Numbered from the stretch's first letter, positions 9,265 to 19,161 are shown. The stretch: 64,000 nucleotides of DNA from UBA1535 sp964371035 (GCA_964371035.1 CAYJLG010000005.1:31528-95527); one strand, 5' to 3'. The notes: a model not told the origin generated them from the letters alone. Numbers and translations are program-made.

Positions 9265-10026
9265 CTAAATTCCTCTTTTAAGAAGTTCTTTTACAAAATT
9301 GCTATAATCTTTAACTGCAGAGTTTTGTGGTGAGTAATCATATAGATCAGCCTGGTTGGTCTGTGCTTCTTGAATTGCTACACTAGCTCTAATATGCGTA
9401 TCAAATACTATTGTATTTAACTCTTCAGCAAGCATTTCAGCAGTTCCTTTAATTTCTGCACTCAAAATCACTCTACTATTAAATCTTGTAAGTAAAATCC
9501 CTTCAATTTTCATAGTTGGATTGCAATATTTTTTTACCCTTGAAATAGTTTCATAAAGTTGGGCTATCCCTTGCAAGCTAAAAATATCAGCAACCATAGG
9601 AATTATTATGCTATCTGCTGCCGCAAAAGCATTAACTGTTAAAATACTCAATGCAGGCGGAGTATCCAAAATTACATAATCATACAAGTCAAGTATCGGC
9701 GCTAACGCTTCTTTTAATAAAAATTCTCGGCCTGTATGAGTAAACTCCAAATCTACACCACTAAGGACTATATTTGAAGGTATGATATCTATTATTTCAG
9801 TATGCTGTATTGCTTCTTTAGCTAGAGTTTCACCTTTTAAGACCTCATAAATAGTGTCACTATTTTCAGAATCAGCGCCCACGCTAAAGCTTAGATTTCC
9901 TTGTGGATCTAAATCTACTATCAATACCTTAAACTTATTTCTTTTTAGGCCTAAACTTAAGGCATAAGTCGTCGTTGTTTTTCCTACGCCACCTTTTTGA
10001 TTCGTGACACAGATAATTTTAGCCAT
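9265..10026 (-). CDS. ParA/Soj-family ATPase in the flagellar operon
   Basis: 253 residues with the deviant Walker A KGGVGKTTT (residues 10-18, signature Lys present), VDLDPQGN, and Walker B YVILDTPPALS (about 115-125). It is full length for Soj and lacks the extra N-terminal region of some FlhG/MinD proteins. ParA ATPases form dimers that bind DNA or a surface and position cargo. No parB or parS-like gene follows; the neighbours are cheD and comFB. Because flhF and flhG are absent from this operon, it may place flagella or chemoreceptor arrays in the way ParC does in vibrios, but this is inferred. AGGAGA precedes ATG. Confidence 0.9.
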   Translation of the reverse strand: MAKIICVTNQKGGVGKTTTTYALSLGLKRNKFKVLIVDLDPQGNLSFSVGADSENSDTIYEVLKGETLAKEAIQHTEIIDIIPSNIVLSGVDLEFTHTGREFLLKEALAPILDLYDYVILDTPPALSILTVNAFAAADSIIIPMVADIFSLQGIAQLYETISRVKKYCNPTMKIEGILLTRFNSRVILSAEIKGTAEMLAEELNTIVFDTHIRASVAIQEAQTNQADLYDYSPQNSAVKDYSNFVKELLKRGI

Positions 10027-10053
10027 TATTTCTCTCCTTAAAACACTACAAAA

Positions 10054-10545
10054 TCAAATAATTTTATTTCCTTTTGCAAATGATTTAATTTCCAAGCTAC
10101 CTGTAGCACTGTCAAAAAAGACTGTTCTACCATAATTAGCTCCTACATCTTCTGCAATAAGTCTTATTTTCAACTCATTTAATGCTTTTTTAGTTGCTTC
10201 TACGTTTTTTGCACCTATATTTCCTATATTGCCTGATTTTGCATCATTCATTTCAAACATTTTAGCTCCACCTGCAATCTTAGCTGTCATACGAATTTTA
10301 ACACAACCTAAAGCTTCCATCTGCATTACCATTTCCTTAATTCCTGTGCTAGCATATTTAAAAACTTGTTTTTCATCTGCAGGATTAGGGTTTTCTGGAA
10401 GCATAATATGTATCAAGCCAGCAACTTGTTTAATTTTATCTATCACACATATCCCAACGCATGAACCTAGAGCGTATGTTGCTACTATATCAGGTGCTGA
10501 TACTATTTTCATATCGGATATACCGACGTTTACTGTTTTTTTCAT
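10054..10545 (-). CDS. cheD: Chemoreceptor glutamine deamidase CheD
   Basis: 163 residues. CheD deamidates glutamines on chemoreceptors and is controlled by CheC. The catalytic Cys lies in ALGSCVGIC (Cys29) and the partner His in GLIHIML (His46), at the spacing known for the family; a C-terminal GRTVFFD segment is also typical. It overlaps cheC by 4 bp (ATGA), matching the usual cheC-cheD coupling and a CheC-CheD adaptation circuit with CheY-P. Confidence 0.96.
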   Translation of the reverse strand: MKKTVNVGISDMKIVSAPDIVATYALGSCVGICVIDKIKQVAGLIHIMLPENPNPADEKQVFKYASTGIKEMVMQMEALGCVKIRMTAKIAGGAKMFEMNDAKSGNIGNIGAKNVEATKKALNELKIRLIAEDVGANYGRTVFFDSATGSLEIKSFAKGNKII

Positions 10546-11165
10546 AAATCCAACCCTAATTTTTTCATTAATACGCCTAATGAATCGACGTTAGGGATAA
10601 GTAGAACATGACTACTAACATCATTAGATTCACCAGTAAATTTTTCTCTTATAAACACTACTTTATCAGCAGTGTCATCAAACTGCATAGTCACGATGTT
10701 CATTATTGCTCCTGCCATATCTACTGTTAGAGCAGGAACAGAAATATCAATAGTCAATCCAGTTAGTGAAGCAATCGAATTTACATACGAAGCGATCATT
10801 ATATTTCCTATCTCTTGTATCGCAGATAATTCCATTTCACTAATATCTTCAAAATTATCAATATTTGTACCTAATAATGAATTTACAACTAAACTAACAA
10901 ATTCTCTTTTTAACATAAATATGATAATTCCATCTATATCTTCTCTAATTTTTGCTAATATACCTAAAACTATACTCTCAGGTCCACCTAGCATCTCTAT
11001 AGCTTCATTAATATCCATCAACATTACTTCTGGAACTGAAGTATTGACTTTTTGGGATAACATTTGTGCTAGAGACGTTGCTGCATTTCCCGCACCAATA
11101 TTTCCTAACTCTTTTAATATATCTATATGATTATCTGAAATCTGTTCGTATCTGCTAATTGTCAT
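10542..11165 (-). CDS. cheC: CheY-P phosphatase CheC
   Basis: 207 residues with two CheC-type active sites, DILKELGN near residue 15 and SAIQEIGN near 115, each fitting [DS]xxxExxN. It dephosphorylates CheY-P and, when CheY-P is present, binds CheD. GGAGGA lies just before ATG 11165, 1 bp after the fapA stop. Together with FliY (20809-22128) the cell has two proteins with this phosphatase motif. Confidence 0.95.
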   Translation of the reverse strand: MTISRYEQISDNHIDILKELGNIGAGNAATSLAQMLSQKVNTSVPEVMLMDINEAIEMLGGPESIVLGILAKIREDIDGIIIFMLKREFVSLVVNSLLGTNIDNFEDISEMELSAIQEIGNIMIASYVNSIASLTGLTIDISVPALTVDMAGAIMNIVTMQFDDTADKVVFIREKFTGESNDVSSHVLLIPNVDSLGVLMKKLGLDL

Positions 11166-11166
11166 T

Positions 11167-12597
11167 TTAATCCTCCAAGTTTAAATCTGCGGAAGTTAAA
11201 GTAGAAATTTGAATTTCACTTCCATCATTATACAATTTTGAATAATTTAAATCATTTCTTACGAAATATTTTAACCATCCAATTTCAATATGTGTGTTTG
11301 CAAATATAGTTCCTGAACATATGATTCTATGCTCAGACAAATCTACTTTTTGTGGAGTGATTTGTTCTATTTGCTGTGTGAAACTTAAAATCTTCTTATT
11401 CACATCTGCTCTCTTTAAAATTAATAATTTATAAAGTTTTTCAGCTTTAGCATCTCTAGTAGGCAATTTAGAAATTATATCAATTTTATCATCTAAATAA
11501 AATTTTTCTTTTTTAAATTTTGCCAATTCATTTTTTAATTGTGGAAGCAAATTTTTATCAGTTTTCTTGTTTTCATCTTCGATAAGTTTACTTAAATCTA
11601 TTCCAACTTTTGTTACCAAATTATTTTTAGTACCTATGATTTTAGTTGAAATCGAGCCTTCTGCTACACAGCTACCACCTATTATAGCTCCAATATTGCC
11701 TTTTAAAATAATATTTTCGCCCGCTTTTACGTTACAGTTGATGATTTCATTAGAAAAAATGCTTTTCCCAGCTTCAACAAGTGCATTTTCTAAGTATTTG
11801 CTGGTTATATTACCTTTAGCAATAATTTTAGATACATCTTGTCCGTTAATACCATTTTTAATTACTATATCGTTGCCTGCTTCAAGATCTGAACCTTCTA
11901 CCATTCCATCAACCATTATATCTAACTCTGCTTTAACTTTATAACCAGGTGAAACATCGCCTTTTATGACTACACTACCTTTAAAATTGATATTTCCTGT
12001 GCTAGGACCAACAGATTCGACAGTGTAAATGTTTTCAACATCTATTCGATTGTCTTTCATGATTATTGCTCCATTTACAGAAGCATATAATCTCAGTTTA
12101 TCTTCCGACGCATAAACATTGTTGCCATTTGGCAATTCAACCGTTTTACCTTCTCTAAAGCCAATAGATTCACTATAAATATTTACACCTTCTACTCCAT
12201 CTTTTGCAGGGATAACTTCGCATATTAAATCATCTTTATTGATAGATTTAATGTTGTTCAGTTCTTTAAAGTTAACAGAACCATCAGCATTTTCTTTCAA
12301 TACTACTTTATCGCTCGTATCAAATTTATAGCTTATATACGCATCTATTCCGTTCTCAGAAATCTTTCCTTTTGCAGCTACAAGTTCTTTGGTAAAATCA
12401 CCATTTTCGCAATATTTTTTGATTGCAAGCTCATCTATACCATATGAAATTCCGAGTTCTTTAAGTTTTTCTAAAATGTCTTCAGGATGAATTACTGTAT
12501 CGTTTCCTAAAGCTGATACACGTAAGTAGGCTTTTTGTTTATTTGCAGAAGGTATAATAAAAAATTTCATGTTATTATTTTCATGTTGATCATTCAT
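11167..12597 (-). CDS. FapA-family (DUF342) protein
   Basis: 476 residues from ATG 12597; a TTG 18 bp upstream (12615) is in frame but the GTGAG ribosome site fits the ATG. The N-terminal part (about 10-165) and the central right-handed beta-helix-like FapA repeats (about 190-320, many VxxGxIxxG steps) are followed by a coiled coil (about 340-400) and a small C-terminal domain. FapA-type proteins are common in clostridial motility operons; their function is not well defined, though beta-helix assembly or polar organisation has been suggested. It sits between flgG and cheC. Confidence 0.85.
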   Translation of the reverse strand: MNDQHENNNMKFFIIPSANKQKAYLRVSALGNDTVIHPEDILEKLKELGISYGIDELAIKKYCENGDFTKELVAAKGKISENGIDAYISYKFDTSDKVVLKENADGSVNFKELNNIKSINKDDLICEVIPAKDGVEGVNIYSESIGFREGKTVELPNGNNVYASEDKLRLYASVNGAIIMKDNRIDVENIYTVESVGPSTGNINFKGSVVIKGDVSPGYKVKAELDIMVDGMVEGSDLEAGNDIVIKNGINGQDVSKIIAKGNITSKYLENALVEAGKSIFSNEIINCNVKAGENIILKGNIGAIIGGSCVAEGSISTKIIGTKNNLVTKVGIDLSKLIEDENKKTDKNLLPQLKNELAKFKKEKFYLDDKIDIISKLPTRDAKAEKLYKLLILKRADVNKKILSFTQQIEQITPQKVDLSEHRIICSGTIFANTHIEIGWLKYFVRNDLNYSKLYNDGSEIQISTLTSADLNLED

Positions 12598-12619
12598 AGG
12601 CAATCTCACTTTCAATTAA

Positions 12620-13351
12620 TTAGCTTTTTAAAGAGTTAACTGTTTGCTCCAACTCGTCTGCTATTTGTATTATTCTTGAATTAAATTGAAACGCTCTTTG
12701 TGCTTTAATGATATCAACCATTTCTTGTGCTAAATCAACATTAGATGCTTCAAGAGCTCCAGCTCTTAATTGAGGCTGTTCGTCAAGAAAAAATTCTGCA
12801 TTTTCATTTGCTATCCTAAACAGGCTATCGCCTATTTTCTCTAAATCGAAATTATTTGTAAATTGAAATACTGCCGGAATCACATTGTAATCCTCTAAAT
12901 CGATTTCTTCACCATCAGTTGCATTAGGGGGTAAAACAATCGGTTCTTCATCAGAATTAAGCACATATCGATTTCCAAGCATTAAGTAGTTTTCTTCATC
13001 TATATTTCCAACTGTAAATGCACCAGAACGAGTGTACAATACTTCTTCTGCATTTTCATCTTGTACAGCAAAAAATCCATCTCCTAATATCGCATAATCC
13101 GTCTCTTTACCCGTCTGCATAAGAGTTCCTTGTCCAAACAATGTATCTGTTTTATCAGCTTTAGATCCGCTACCTACCATTATGCTGTTAGGTTCACCTT
13201 GTTGCATATTAGTATACAAAAGATCTGAAAATTCGGCTTTCATTGATTTATAACCTGTTGTTTGTAAATTTGCCATATTATTTGATATTACATCTAAGTA
13301 AATCTGATTGCTATTAGCTCCCGCTGTTGCATTATAAAATGCTTTTATCAT
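12620..13351 (-). CDS. flgG: Flagellar rod protein, FlgG family
   Basis: 243 residues with the flagellar basal-body rod motif near the N-terminus (NATAGANSNQIYLDVISNN, MANLQTTGYKS) and the C-terminal coiled region EASNVDLAQEMVDIIKAQRAF characteristic of axial proteins. Exported by the flagellar type III system to form the distal rod. The tandem copy next to it (13371) is a FlgF/FlhO-type partner. Which of the two is FlgG and which FlgF is judged by length and position only. Confidence 0.85.
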   Translation of the reverse strand: MIKAFYNATAGANSNQIYLDVISNNMANLQTTGYKSMKAEFSDLLYTNMQQGEPNSIMVGSGSKADKTDTLFGQGTLMQTGKETDYAILGDGFFAVQDENAEEVLYTRSGAFTVGNIDEENYLMLGNRYVLNSDEEPIVLPPNATDGEEIDLEDYNVIPAVFQFTNNFDLEKIGDSLFRIANENAEFFLDEQPQLRAGALEASNVDLAQEMVDIIKAQRAFQFNSRIIQIADELEQTVNSLKS

Positions 13352-13370
13352 AATTTCACCACCTATTTAA

Positions 13371-14123
13371 TTATCCAACTCTACCTATTTGATTAACTGC
13401 ATTATCCATTATTGTATCATACATTTTTAAAGCTTGTGCACTAGTTTGCAACGTTCTTTGAGTATCAATAATATCGCTCATCTCTTGAGTCATGTTTACA
13501 TTTGATCTCTCTAATACACCTTTTTCTATATCTGGAAAATCTATTAAAGTAGGTTCACCTTCTGCTGAAAACATACCTTCTGCAATTTTATCTAAAACAT
13601 TGTAATCTTCAAAAGTGTATACTGCTAAAGTGTCTATCAATTCTCCATCCACATAAATATCTCCATTATTATTGAATTCAAATTTGTCAGTTCCAATGTA
13701 AACATCACCAAAGCCACCTTGAACTCTTCCTTTATTTCCTGATACTAAGAAACCTTCCTCGTCTAAATTAAAACTGCCGTCTCTCGTGTAAAAAGTTTCG
13801 CCATTATTTTGAACTTGAAAAAAACCTTCTCCGATAATTGCGAAATCGAAAGTTCCTTCAGTAAAGTCTAACTCTCCTTGAGAATGTATAGTGTTATTAT
13901 CTTCAACTATACGAATAAGACTCGTTTCATTTAAAGGAGTTGCAGACTGATAGATTCCATCCTGTCTTAATCTGTTTAGATATAATTCTCCAAAAGTTGA
14001 TGTTACCGCTTGTTCTTTTTTATACCCAGCCGTATTTATATTTGCTATATTATTACTCGTGATTTCAAGCTTTCGTTGCTGAGTTAACATGCTTGAAGTT
14101 AATGTATAAAAACCTCTTGACAT
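13371..14123 (-). CDS. flgF: Flagellar rod protein, FlgF/FlhO-like
   Basis: 250 residues. It begins with FYTLTSSMLTQQRKLEITSNN and ANINTAGYKKE (rod N-terminal motif) and ends with RSNVNMTQEMSDIIDTQRTLQ (C-terminal axial motif). A proximal/distal rod component and close paralogue of the next gene; the pair sigD-flgF-flgG resembles other clostridial loci. The spacing of 19 bp to flgG and 10 bp from sigD shows one transcription unit. Confidence 0.82.
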   Translation of the reverse strand: MSRGFYTLTSSMLTQQRKLEITSNNIANINTAGYKKEQAVTSTFGELYLNRLRQDGIYQSATPLNETSLIRIVEDNNTIHSQGELDFTEGTFDFAIIGEGFFQVQNNGETFYTRDGSFNLDEEGFLVSGNKGRVQGGFGDVYIGTDKFEFNNNGDIYVDGELIDTLAVYTFEDYNVLDKIAEGMFSAEGEPTLIDFPDIEKGVLERSNVNMTQEMSDIIDTQRTLQTSAQALKMYDTIMDNAVNQIGRVG

Positions 14124-14133
14124 AAATTCACCT

Positions 14134-14898
14134 CTATTTATCTTCTAAGTATTTTTTTAATTTATCGCTCAACTTCCCTAATGCTTGAGAATGTATTTGC
14201 GATGCTCTAGAGTTGCTTATACTCATTATATCTGCAATATTTTTCATTTTAATCTCTTCTTTATAGTAAAGTGAGATAATAGTTTTTTCTTTATCATTAA
14301 GACTGTCGATTGCTTCTGCAAGCACGCCCAAAAGTTCTTCCTTTTCAAAGTGACTTTCTGGAGTATTTTCAAGGAAAGTACTATTATTTGACACTTGGCT
14401 TACCAAATCTTCAAAAGATAGCAAATTAGAATTACTAGTTTCCATAATGATTTTATTATAATCTTGTATGTCTATTTTTAAAAACGAAGAAATTTCAGCA
14501 TCAGTAGGATTTCTCCCCAAGTCCACACTCAATTCACGTTGAGCATCTTCTACCATTTTTTTATTCTTATTTACTCTTCTAGGGGTCCATGCTTGTTTTC
14601 TAACATAATCAATTATTGCTCCCTTAATTCTAATAGTAGCAAAAGTTTCAAACTTAATGTTTTTTGATAAATCAAATCTTGAGATTGAATCCATCAATGC
14701 TATTATTCCTTCATTGACTATGTCATCAACATCAGCGAATTGCTGATAAACTCCTCTAATTTTCATCGCAATAATTTTAACAATATAACTATATTTTTCA
14801 ACTATTTCATTGCGTATCTCGATATCTTTTGTTTTAAAATATCTTTCCCACAATTCAATGTCATTATCAGTTTTTTTCTCATACATAATATAGTTCAC
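14134..14898 (-). CDS. sigD: Sigma-28 family factor SigD/FliA
   Basis: 250-254 residues. Region 2 (KYSYIVKIIAMKIRGVYQQFADVDDIVNEGI, then RFDLSKNIKFETFATIRIKGAIIDYVRKQ, quoted here as two motifs around residues 25-90) and the region 4 helix-turn-helix (MKNIADIMSISNSRASQIH) are intact. It directs late flagellar and chemotaxis transcription. Two starts are possible: GTG 14898 (GAGATAG upstream) or ATG 14886 (AGTGA upstream); the larger frame is given. The operon-head promoter matches this factor's consensus exactly, implying positive autoregulation. No anti-sigma FlgM is in the window. Confidence 0.93.
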   Translation of the reverse strand: MNYIMYEKKTDNDIELWERYFKTKDIEIRNEIVEKYSYIVKIIAMKIRGVYQQFADVDDIVNEGIIALMDSISRFDLSKNIKFETFATIRIKGAIIDYVRKQAWTPRRVNKNKKMVEDAQRELSVDLGRNPTDAEISSFLKIDIQDYNKIIMETSNSNLLSFEDLVSQVSNNSTFLENTPESHFEKEELLGVLAEAIDSLNDKEKTIISLYYKEEIKMKNIADIMSISNSRASQIHSQALGKLSDKLKKYLEDK

Positions 14899-14906
14899 TT
14901 TCTATC

Positions 14907-16970
14907 TCAGTTTATTTCTACATTTCCTACTGCTTGAATTTGCACTGAATTATCTATTTCATTAAAAGATAAAACAACTATATTCGGATAAAACTGGTCA
15001 ACTAACTTTTTAAAGTAAGTTCTAACAAAAGGAGATGTCAATACAATTGGTACTTTAATAGTTTCTTTTTGCTTTTCAATTAAATTTATTAAAGCAGTAA
15101 TAATTTTCTGAATAGTTTCAGGATCTATTGATAAATACGATCCATGTTCGTTTTTATTTACCGAATTAATAATTAATTTTTCTATGTCAGAGCTTAAAGT
15201 AAACACCTTGATTTGTCCATCTTCAGACCATTTTCTTGTGATAGTTCTCTTAAGTGACTGTCTTACATATTCTGTCAACATTTCTATATCTTTAACCGCA
15301 CCTGAGTAGTCGGCTACAGTTTCAAGTATAGTTTCAATATCTCTTGCTGGTATCGATTCTTTCAAAAGATTTCCAATGATTTTTTGTAAATTTCCAAAAC
15401 TCATAATATTTGGCACTACTTCGTTGACGATATGCTCATTTGATTTCTTAACATTTTCTAACAATAAGTTTACATCTTGCCTAGATAACAATTCGTGTGC
15501 ATGTTTCTTTACAACTTCAGATAAATGCGTAACCAATACAGATAATGGATCTATTACAGTATATCCATAAATTTCTGCCAATTCTTTTTTGTCTTTTGTA
15601 ATCCATTTGCTAGGTATACCATAAGCAGGTTCTATCGTGTCGATACCATCTATAGAAGAAGTAACACCCGTTGGTTCGAGCGCCAAATAATAATCAACCA
15701 ATATCTCGCCTCTAGCAACTTCTTCACTCTTTATCTTAATCATATATTCATTAGGATTTAAATATCCATTATCTTTTAACCTTACAGATGGCACTACCAT
15801 ACCCATTTCAGTAGCAAATTGCCTTCTAAACATAACTACTCTATCAATAAAACTTCCGCCAACACTTTCGTCTACAAGCGGAATAAGACTATATCCTACT
15901 TCCATTTCTATCGGATCTACTTGTATTAGCTCATATACGTTGTCAATATTTCTATAATAAGTTTCTTCATCAACATATTTTTCCTCATCCAAAATTTCTT
16001 CTGGCACTTTTTCACTTTCAACTTCTTTAACTACCTTTTGAGTTCTTAAAAGAGTAAAGCCTAATACCGCTAAAGCAGTTGCAATTGTAAGTGTTTGAAT
16101 CTTAGGAAACCCAGGTATAAGACTTAATACAGATAAAACTAGGCCCGCAATAATCAATACTATAGGTTGAGACATAAATTGTGTAGAAAGATCTATACTT
16201 AAACTAGATTCAGACGCCGATCTTGTAACAATCATACCTGCAGATGTTGAAATCAAAAGAGCTGGCAGCTGTGATACTAAGCCATCACCTACAGTAGCAA
16301 TCGTATAGATGTACAAAACGTCCGTAAACGTACCAGTGCCTTGAACCATGCCTATAATGATACCTGCCACAAAATTCAATAGAGTGATTATGATAGCTGC
16401 TATAGCATCACCTTTTACAAATTTCGTAGCTCCATCCATAGCTCCGTAAAAATCAGCTTCCCTTTGTATCTTTTTTCTATTGATTTTAGCTTCATTTTCT
16501 GTAATTAAACCAGTACTCAAATCAGCATCTATAGCCATCTGTTTTCCAGGCATAGCATCAAGAGTAAACCTTGCAGATACTTCTGCTATTCTCTCTGTAC
16601 CTTTAGTAATAACCATAAACTGAATAATTACTATAATTAGAAATATAATACAACCAGTTACAGGTTCACCTTGCAAAACAAAGTTACCAAAAGTTGCAAT
16701 TACTGCTCCTGCCTGCCCTTCATTAGTTAATATTAATCTAGTTGAAGAGACATTCAAAGCAAGCCTAAAAATAGTAGTAATTAATAAGATCGATGGAAAA
16801 ATTGAAAATTGCAACGATTCTTTAATATACATAGTTGTCAACAATATCACTATAGACAAAGAGATATTTATAATAAACATCAAGTCAAGCAAGAATTCCG
16901 GCAAAGGAATAATTAGCATCAATATTATTAACATTATAAAAAGGGTAATGGTGTTATTCAATATTTTCAT
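14907..16970 (-). CDS. flhA: Flagellar export gate protein FlhA
   Basis: 687 residues. About eight membrane segments occupy residues 1-310, including the FHIPEP-type loop (MPGKQMAIDADLSTGLI). The cytoplasmic domain (about 340-687) binds export chaperones and substrates. It is the main proton-driven gate of the flagellar type III apparatus. The start ATG is 3 bp after the flhB stop. In many relatives flhF and flhG follow; here sigD follows directly. Confidence 0.97.
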   Translation of the reverse strand: MKILNNTITLFIMLIILMLIIPLPEFLLDLMFIINISLSIVILLTTMYIKESLQFSIFPSILLITTIFRLALNVSSTRLILTNEGQAGAVIATFGNFVLQGEPVTGCIIFLIIVIIQFMVITKGTERIAEVSARFTLDAMPGKQMAIDADLSTGLITENEAKINRKKIQREADFYGAMDGATKFVKGDAIAAIIITLLNFVAGIIIGMVQGTGTFTDVLYIYTIATVGDGLVSQLPALLISTSAGMIVTRSASESSLSIDLSTQFMSQPIVLIIAGLVLSVLSLIPGFPKIQTLTIATALAVLGFTLLRTQKVVKEVESEKVPEEILDEEKYVDEETYYRNIDNVYELIQVDPIEMEVGYSLIPLVDESVGGSFIDRVVMFRRQFATEMGMVVPSVRLKDNGYLNPNEYMIKIKSEEVARGEILVDYYLALEPTGVTSSIDGIDTIEPAYGIPSKWITKDKKELAEIYGYTVIDPLSVLVTHLSEVVKKHAHELLSRQDVNLLLENVKKSNEHIVNEVVPNIMSFGNLQKIIGNLLKESIPARDIETILETVADYSGAVKDIEMLTEYVRQSLKRTITRKWSEDGQIKVFTLSSDIEKLIINSVNKNEHGSYLSIDPETIQKIITALINLIEKQKETIKVPIVLTSPFVRTYFKKLVDQFYPNIVVLSFNEIDNSVQIQAVGNVEIN

Positions 16971-16973
16971 ATG

Positions 16974-18035
16974 TTATTTTCCTTTTTCTTTCAGCTTGTA
17001 TACCCATGCTAAAATTTCTGCCATAGGTTCATAATACTCCATTGGAATTTCTCGATTAAGCTCTACTTCTTTATAAAGAGCTCTAGCAAGTGGTTTGTTT
17101 TCTGTTATATTTATATTGTGAGATTCTGCAATTTCAATAATTTTTAGAGCTACTTCATCTTGTCCTTTAGCTATTACTATAGGCGCTCTATTCACTTTAT
17201 CGTCATATTTTATCGCAACGGCAAAATGCGTAGGGTTTCTAACAATTACATCTGCATTCGGAACTTGTTGCATCATTCTCGTCATCGACATTTTTCTTTG
17301 ACGCTCTTTGATTTTTCCTTTAATCTCTGGATTACCTTCTGTGTTTTTATATTCATCTTTAACTTCTTGTTTAGACATCTTAATATTTTTTTCATATTCC
17401 CACCATTGATACAAGTAATCTACTGCTGCAATTGCCACAAAATAAATGATTACACTGTTTACAACATCCATAACTACGTTAAACGAAAATATTATGGCAT
17501 TTTCAATGTCTAGAAACAAAAGTCTTGGTATATAATGTAAGTTATCTGAAATAATATTGTAAACAACAACTCCGATAACTGATATTTTCAACATGTTTTT
17601 AATCAACTCTACTAATGATTTTAACGAAACCATCTTTTTAAGACCACTAATAGGATTAAGTTTAGAAAATTTAAATTTTAGAGCTTCTCTTGAAACCAGA
17701 AACTTTGTCTGTGCACCTGCAAGAGCTATACTTGTAATCATAATAGCTGCTACAGCTACCCCTACGACAGATGCAACTGTTTTTCCCATATCAGCAAACA
17801 TCTCTTTCATAAAAGAGCTCTCCACAACAGTCACTTCTAGCGGCATAGTTAAATACTTTTTAAAAGTAGCTGTTATAAAACTGTATATATTCGGCATCCA
17901 AAAACTTAGTGTATAAAAAGCAACTGCTATAGTTCCAACAGTGACAATATCTTTGCTTTGGAATATATTACCCTTTTTTCTCTCATCTCGCCTCTTCTTG
18001 GAGGTGGCCTTCTCGGTTTTTTCTTGACTTGACAT
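16974..18035 (-). CDS. flhB: Flagellar export switch FlhB
   Basis: 353 residues: a basic N-terminus, four membrane helices (about 30-210) and a cytoplasmic C-domain with the intact autocleavage motif NPTH (RNPTHFAVAIKYDD, about 260). Cleavage switches export from rod-hook to filament substrates. Residues after NPTH align by eye with the free domain encoded at 3182-3472. GGATG lies before ATG 18035, and an 80-bp gap separates it from fliR with no gene in it. Confidence 0.96.
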   Translation of the reverse strand: MSSQEKTEKATSKKRRDERKKGNIFQSKDIVTVGTIAVAFYTLSFWMPNIYSFITATFKKYLTMPLEVTVVESSFMKEMFADMGKTVASVVGVAVAAIMITSIALAGAQTKFLVSREALKFKFSKLNPISGLKKMVSLKSLVELIKNMLKISVIGVVVYNIISDNLHYIPRLLFLDIENAIIFSFNVVMDVVNSVIIYFVAIAAVDYLYQWWEYEKNIKMSKQEVKDEYKNTEGNPEIKGKIKERQRKMSMTRMMQQVPNADVIVRNPTHFAVAIKYDDKVNRAPIVIAKGQDEVALKIIEIAESHNINITENKPLARALYKEVELNREIPMEYYEPMAEILAWVYKLKEKGK

Positions 18036-18115
18036 ACTTTACATCCTAACTATAGTTAATCAAAATAGCTATGACTATAAGCAATATTCAACTGTAATTT
18101 ATTGTAATTGCAATG

Positions 18116-18883
18116 CTAAACCATCAACAATAAGTTTTTTTCTATCGCTTCAAACATCAAGGTAAGAAGTGTCTCTAAAAAAGTTGCTAATGAAGGAACT
18201 AGCACAGCAATAGTAGTTAGTCCAACTATAATTTTAAGTGGTATATTTACAACAAACAAATGTATTTGCGGTACTGCTTTCATCATTATACCTACCCCCA
18301 TCTCAGTTATAAATTCAACTGCGAAAATAGGGAGAGACAATGTAACTGAAAAAATCAAAATGTCTGAAAACAATTGAGTTAGATTTAAAAACAATTCTTG
18401 TGTGAAATTTATTTCACCAAGAGGTAATACTTTAAACGAAGTAATAATTATTTGTATCAATGTCAGATGTCCTCCAACACTGAAAAATATTAACATAATA
18501 AATAAGTTCATGATGCCTGCTGTAATACCCATAGATACGTTGTTCGCAGGATCAAACACTTTTGCCATAGCTAACCCCAGCTGATAATCCATTATCTCTC
18601 CACCAACAATTACTACCGCCATAAACATTCTGATGATATGTCCAATAACAAAACCTATAAATATTTCTTTTAAAATTAAAAATACATATTCTATAAGTGT
18701 ATTGATTTCCATAAAATTGTCTGGTGGCAATACTCCATAAACAGTGATTGAAAGCATTAAGCTTAACCCTACTTGAAACATAGTAGGCACATTGGTTCTA
18801 GCAAAAATTTGATTAAACATTATAGAGCCTGAAATTCTGGCAAGTATAAATACAAAATAAGTTACATCTCCCATTATCTCCAT
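18116..18883 (-). CDS. fliR: Flagellar export membrane protein FliR
   Basis: 255 residues, very hydrophobic, with about six membrane segments and the family's central FVIGHIIRMFMAVVIVGGEIMDYQLG motif region (about residues 75-100). It forms the FliPQR pore of the export gate with the two preceding genes. The gap of 11 bp to fliQ and its order fliP-fliQ-fliR are canonical. Confidence 0.94.
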   Translation of the reverse strand: MEIMGDVTYFVFILARISGSIMFNQIFARTNVPTMFQVGLSLMLSITVYGVLPPDNFMEINTLIEYVFLILKEIFIGFVIGHIIRMFMAVVIVGGEIMDYQLGLAMAKVFDPANNVSMGITAGIMNLFIMLIFFSVGGHLTLIQIIITSFKVLPLGEINFTQELFLNLTQLFSDILIFSVTLSLPIFAVEFITEMGVGIMMKAVPQIHLFVVNIPLKIIVGLTTIAVLVPSLATFLETLLTLMFEAIEKNLLLMV

Positions 18884-18894
18884 AACTGCCTCAC

Positions 18895-19161
18895 TTAAGT
18901 CAACTCTACTATAATATCAAATAGGTAGTCGACAAAATCTGTCATTGTAGACATGATATATGTGCTCATAGCAAGCAATAAAAATGCTATAGTCAACAGT
19001 TTAGGTACAAATGTCAAAGTTTGCTCATGTATTTGTGTAGCTGCTTGAAAAATCGCTATTACAAGTCCAACTAGCATACTTACACCTAACAGAGGCAAAG
19101 CAATTTTTAAAACTGTAAGCATTGTACTTTGCATTATATTAACTATTACGGATGGATCCAT
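18895..19161 (-). CDS. fliQ: Flagellar export membrane protein FliQ
   Basis: 88 residues, the usual length, forming two membrane helices with QAATQIHEQTLTFVPK between them, which is typical of FliQ. Four copies assemble with FliP and FliR into the export pore. A strong AAGGAGGTG sits upstream of ATG 19161. Confidence 0.95.
   Translation of the reverse strand: MDPSVIVNIMQSTMLTVLKIALPLLGVSMLVGLVIAIFQAATQIHEQTLTFVPKLLTIAFLLLAMSTYIMSTMTDFVDYLFDIIVELT

Noticed and set aside
9265..10026. FlhG (MinD-like) identity for the ParA gene
   Set aside because: Its sequence is Soj-like (VDLDPQGN), it lies far from flhA, and no flhF is next to it.
17160..17513. A 117-codon plus-strand frame inside flhB
   Set aside because: Antisense to a strongly supported gene; its composition is that of an AT-rich shadow.
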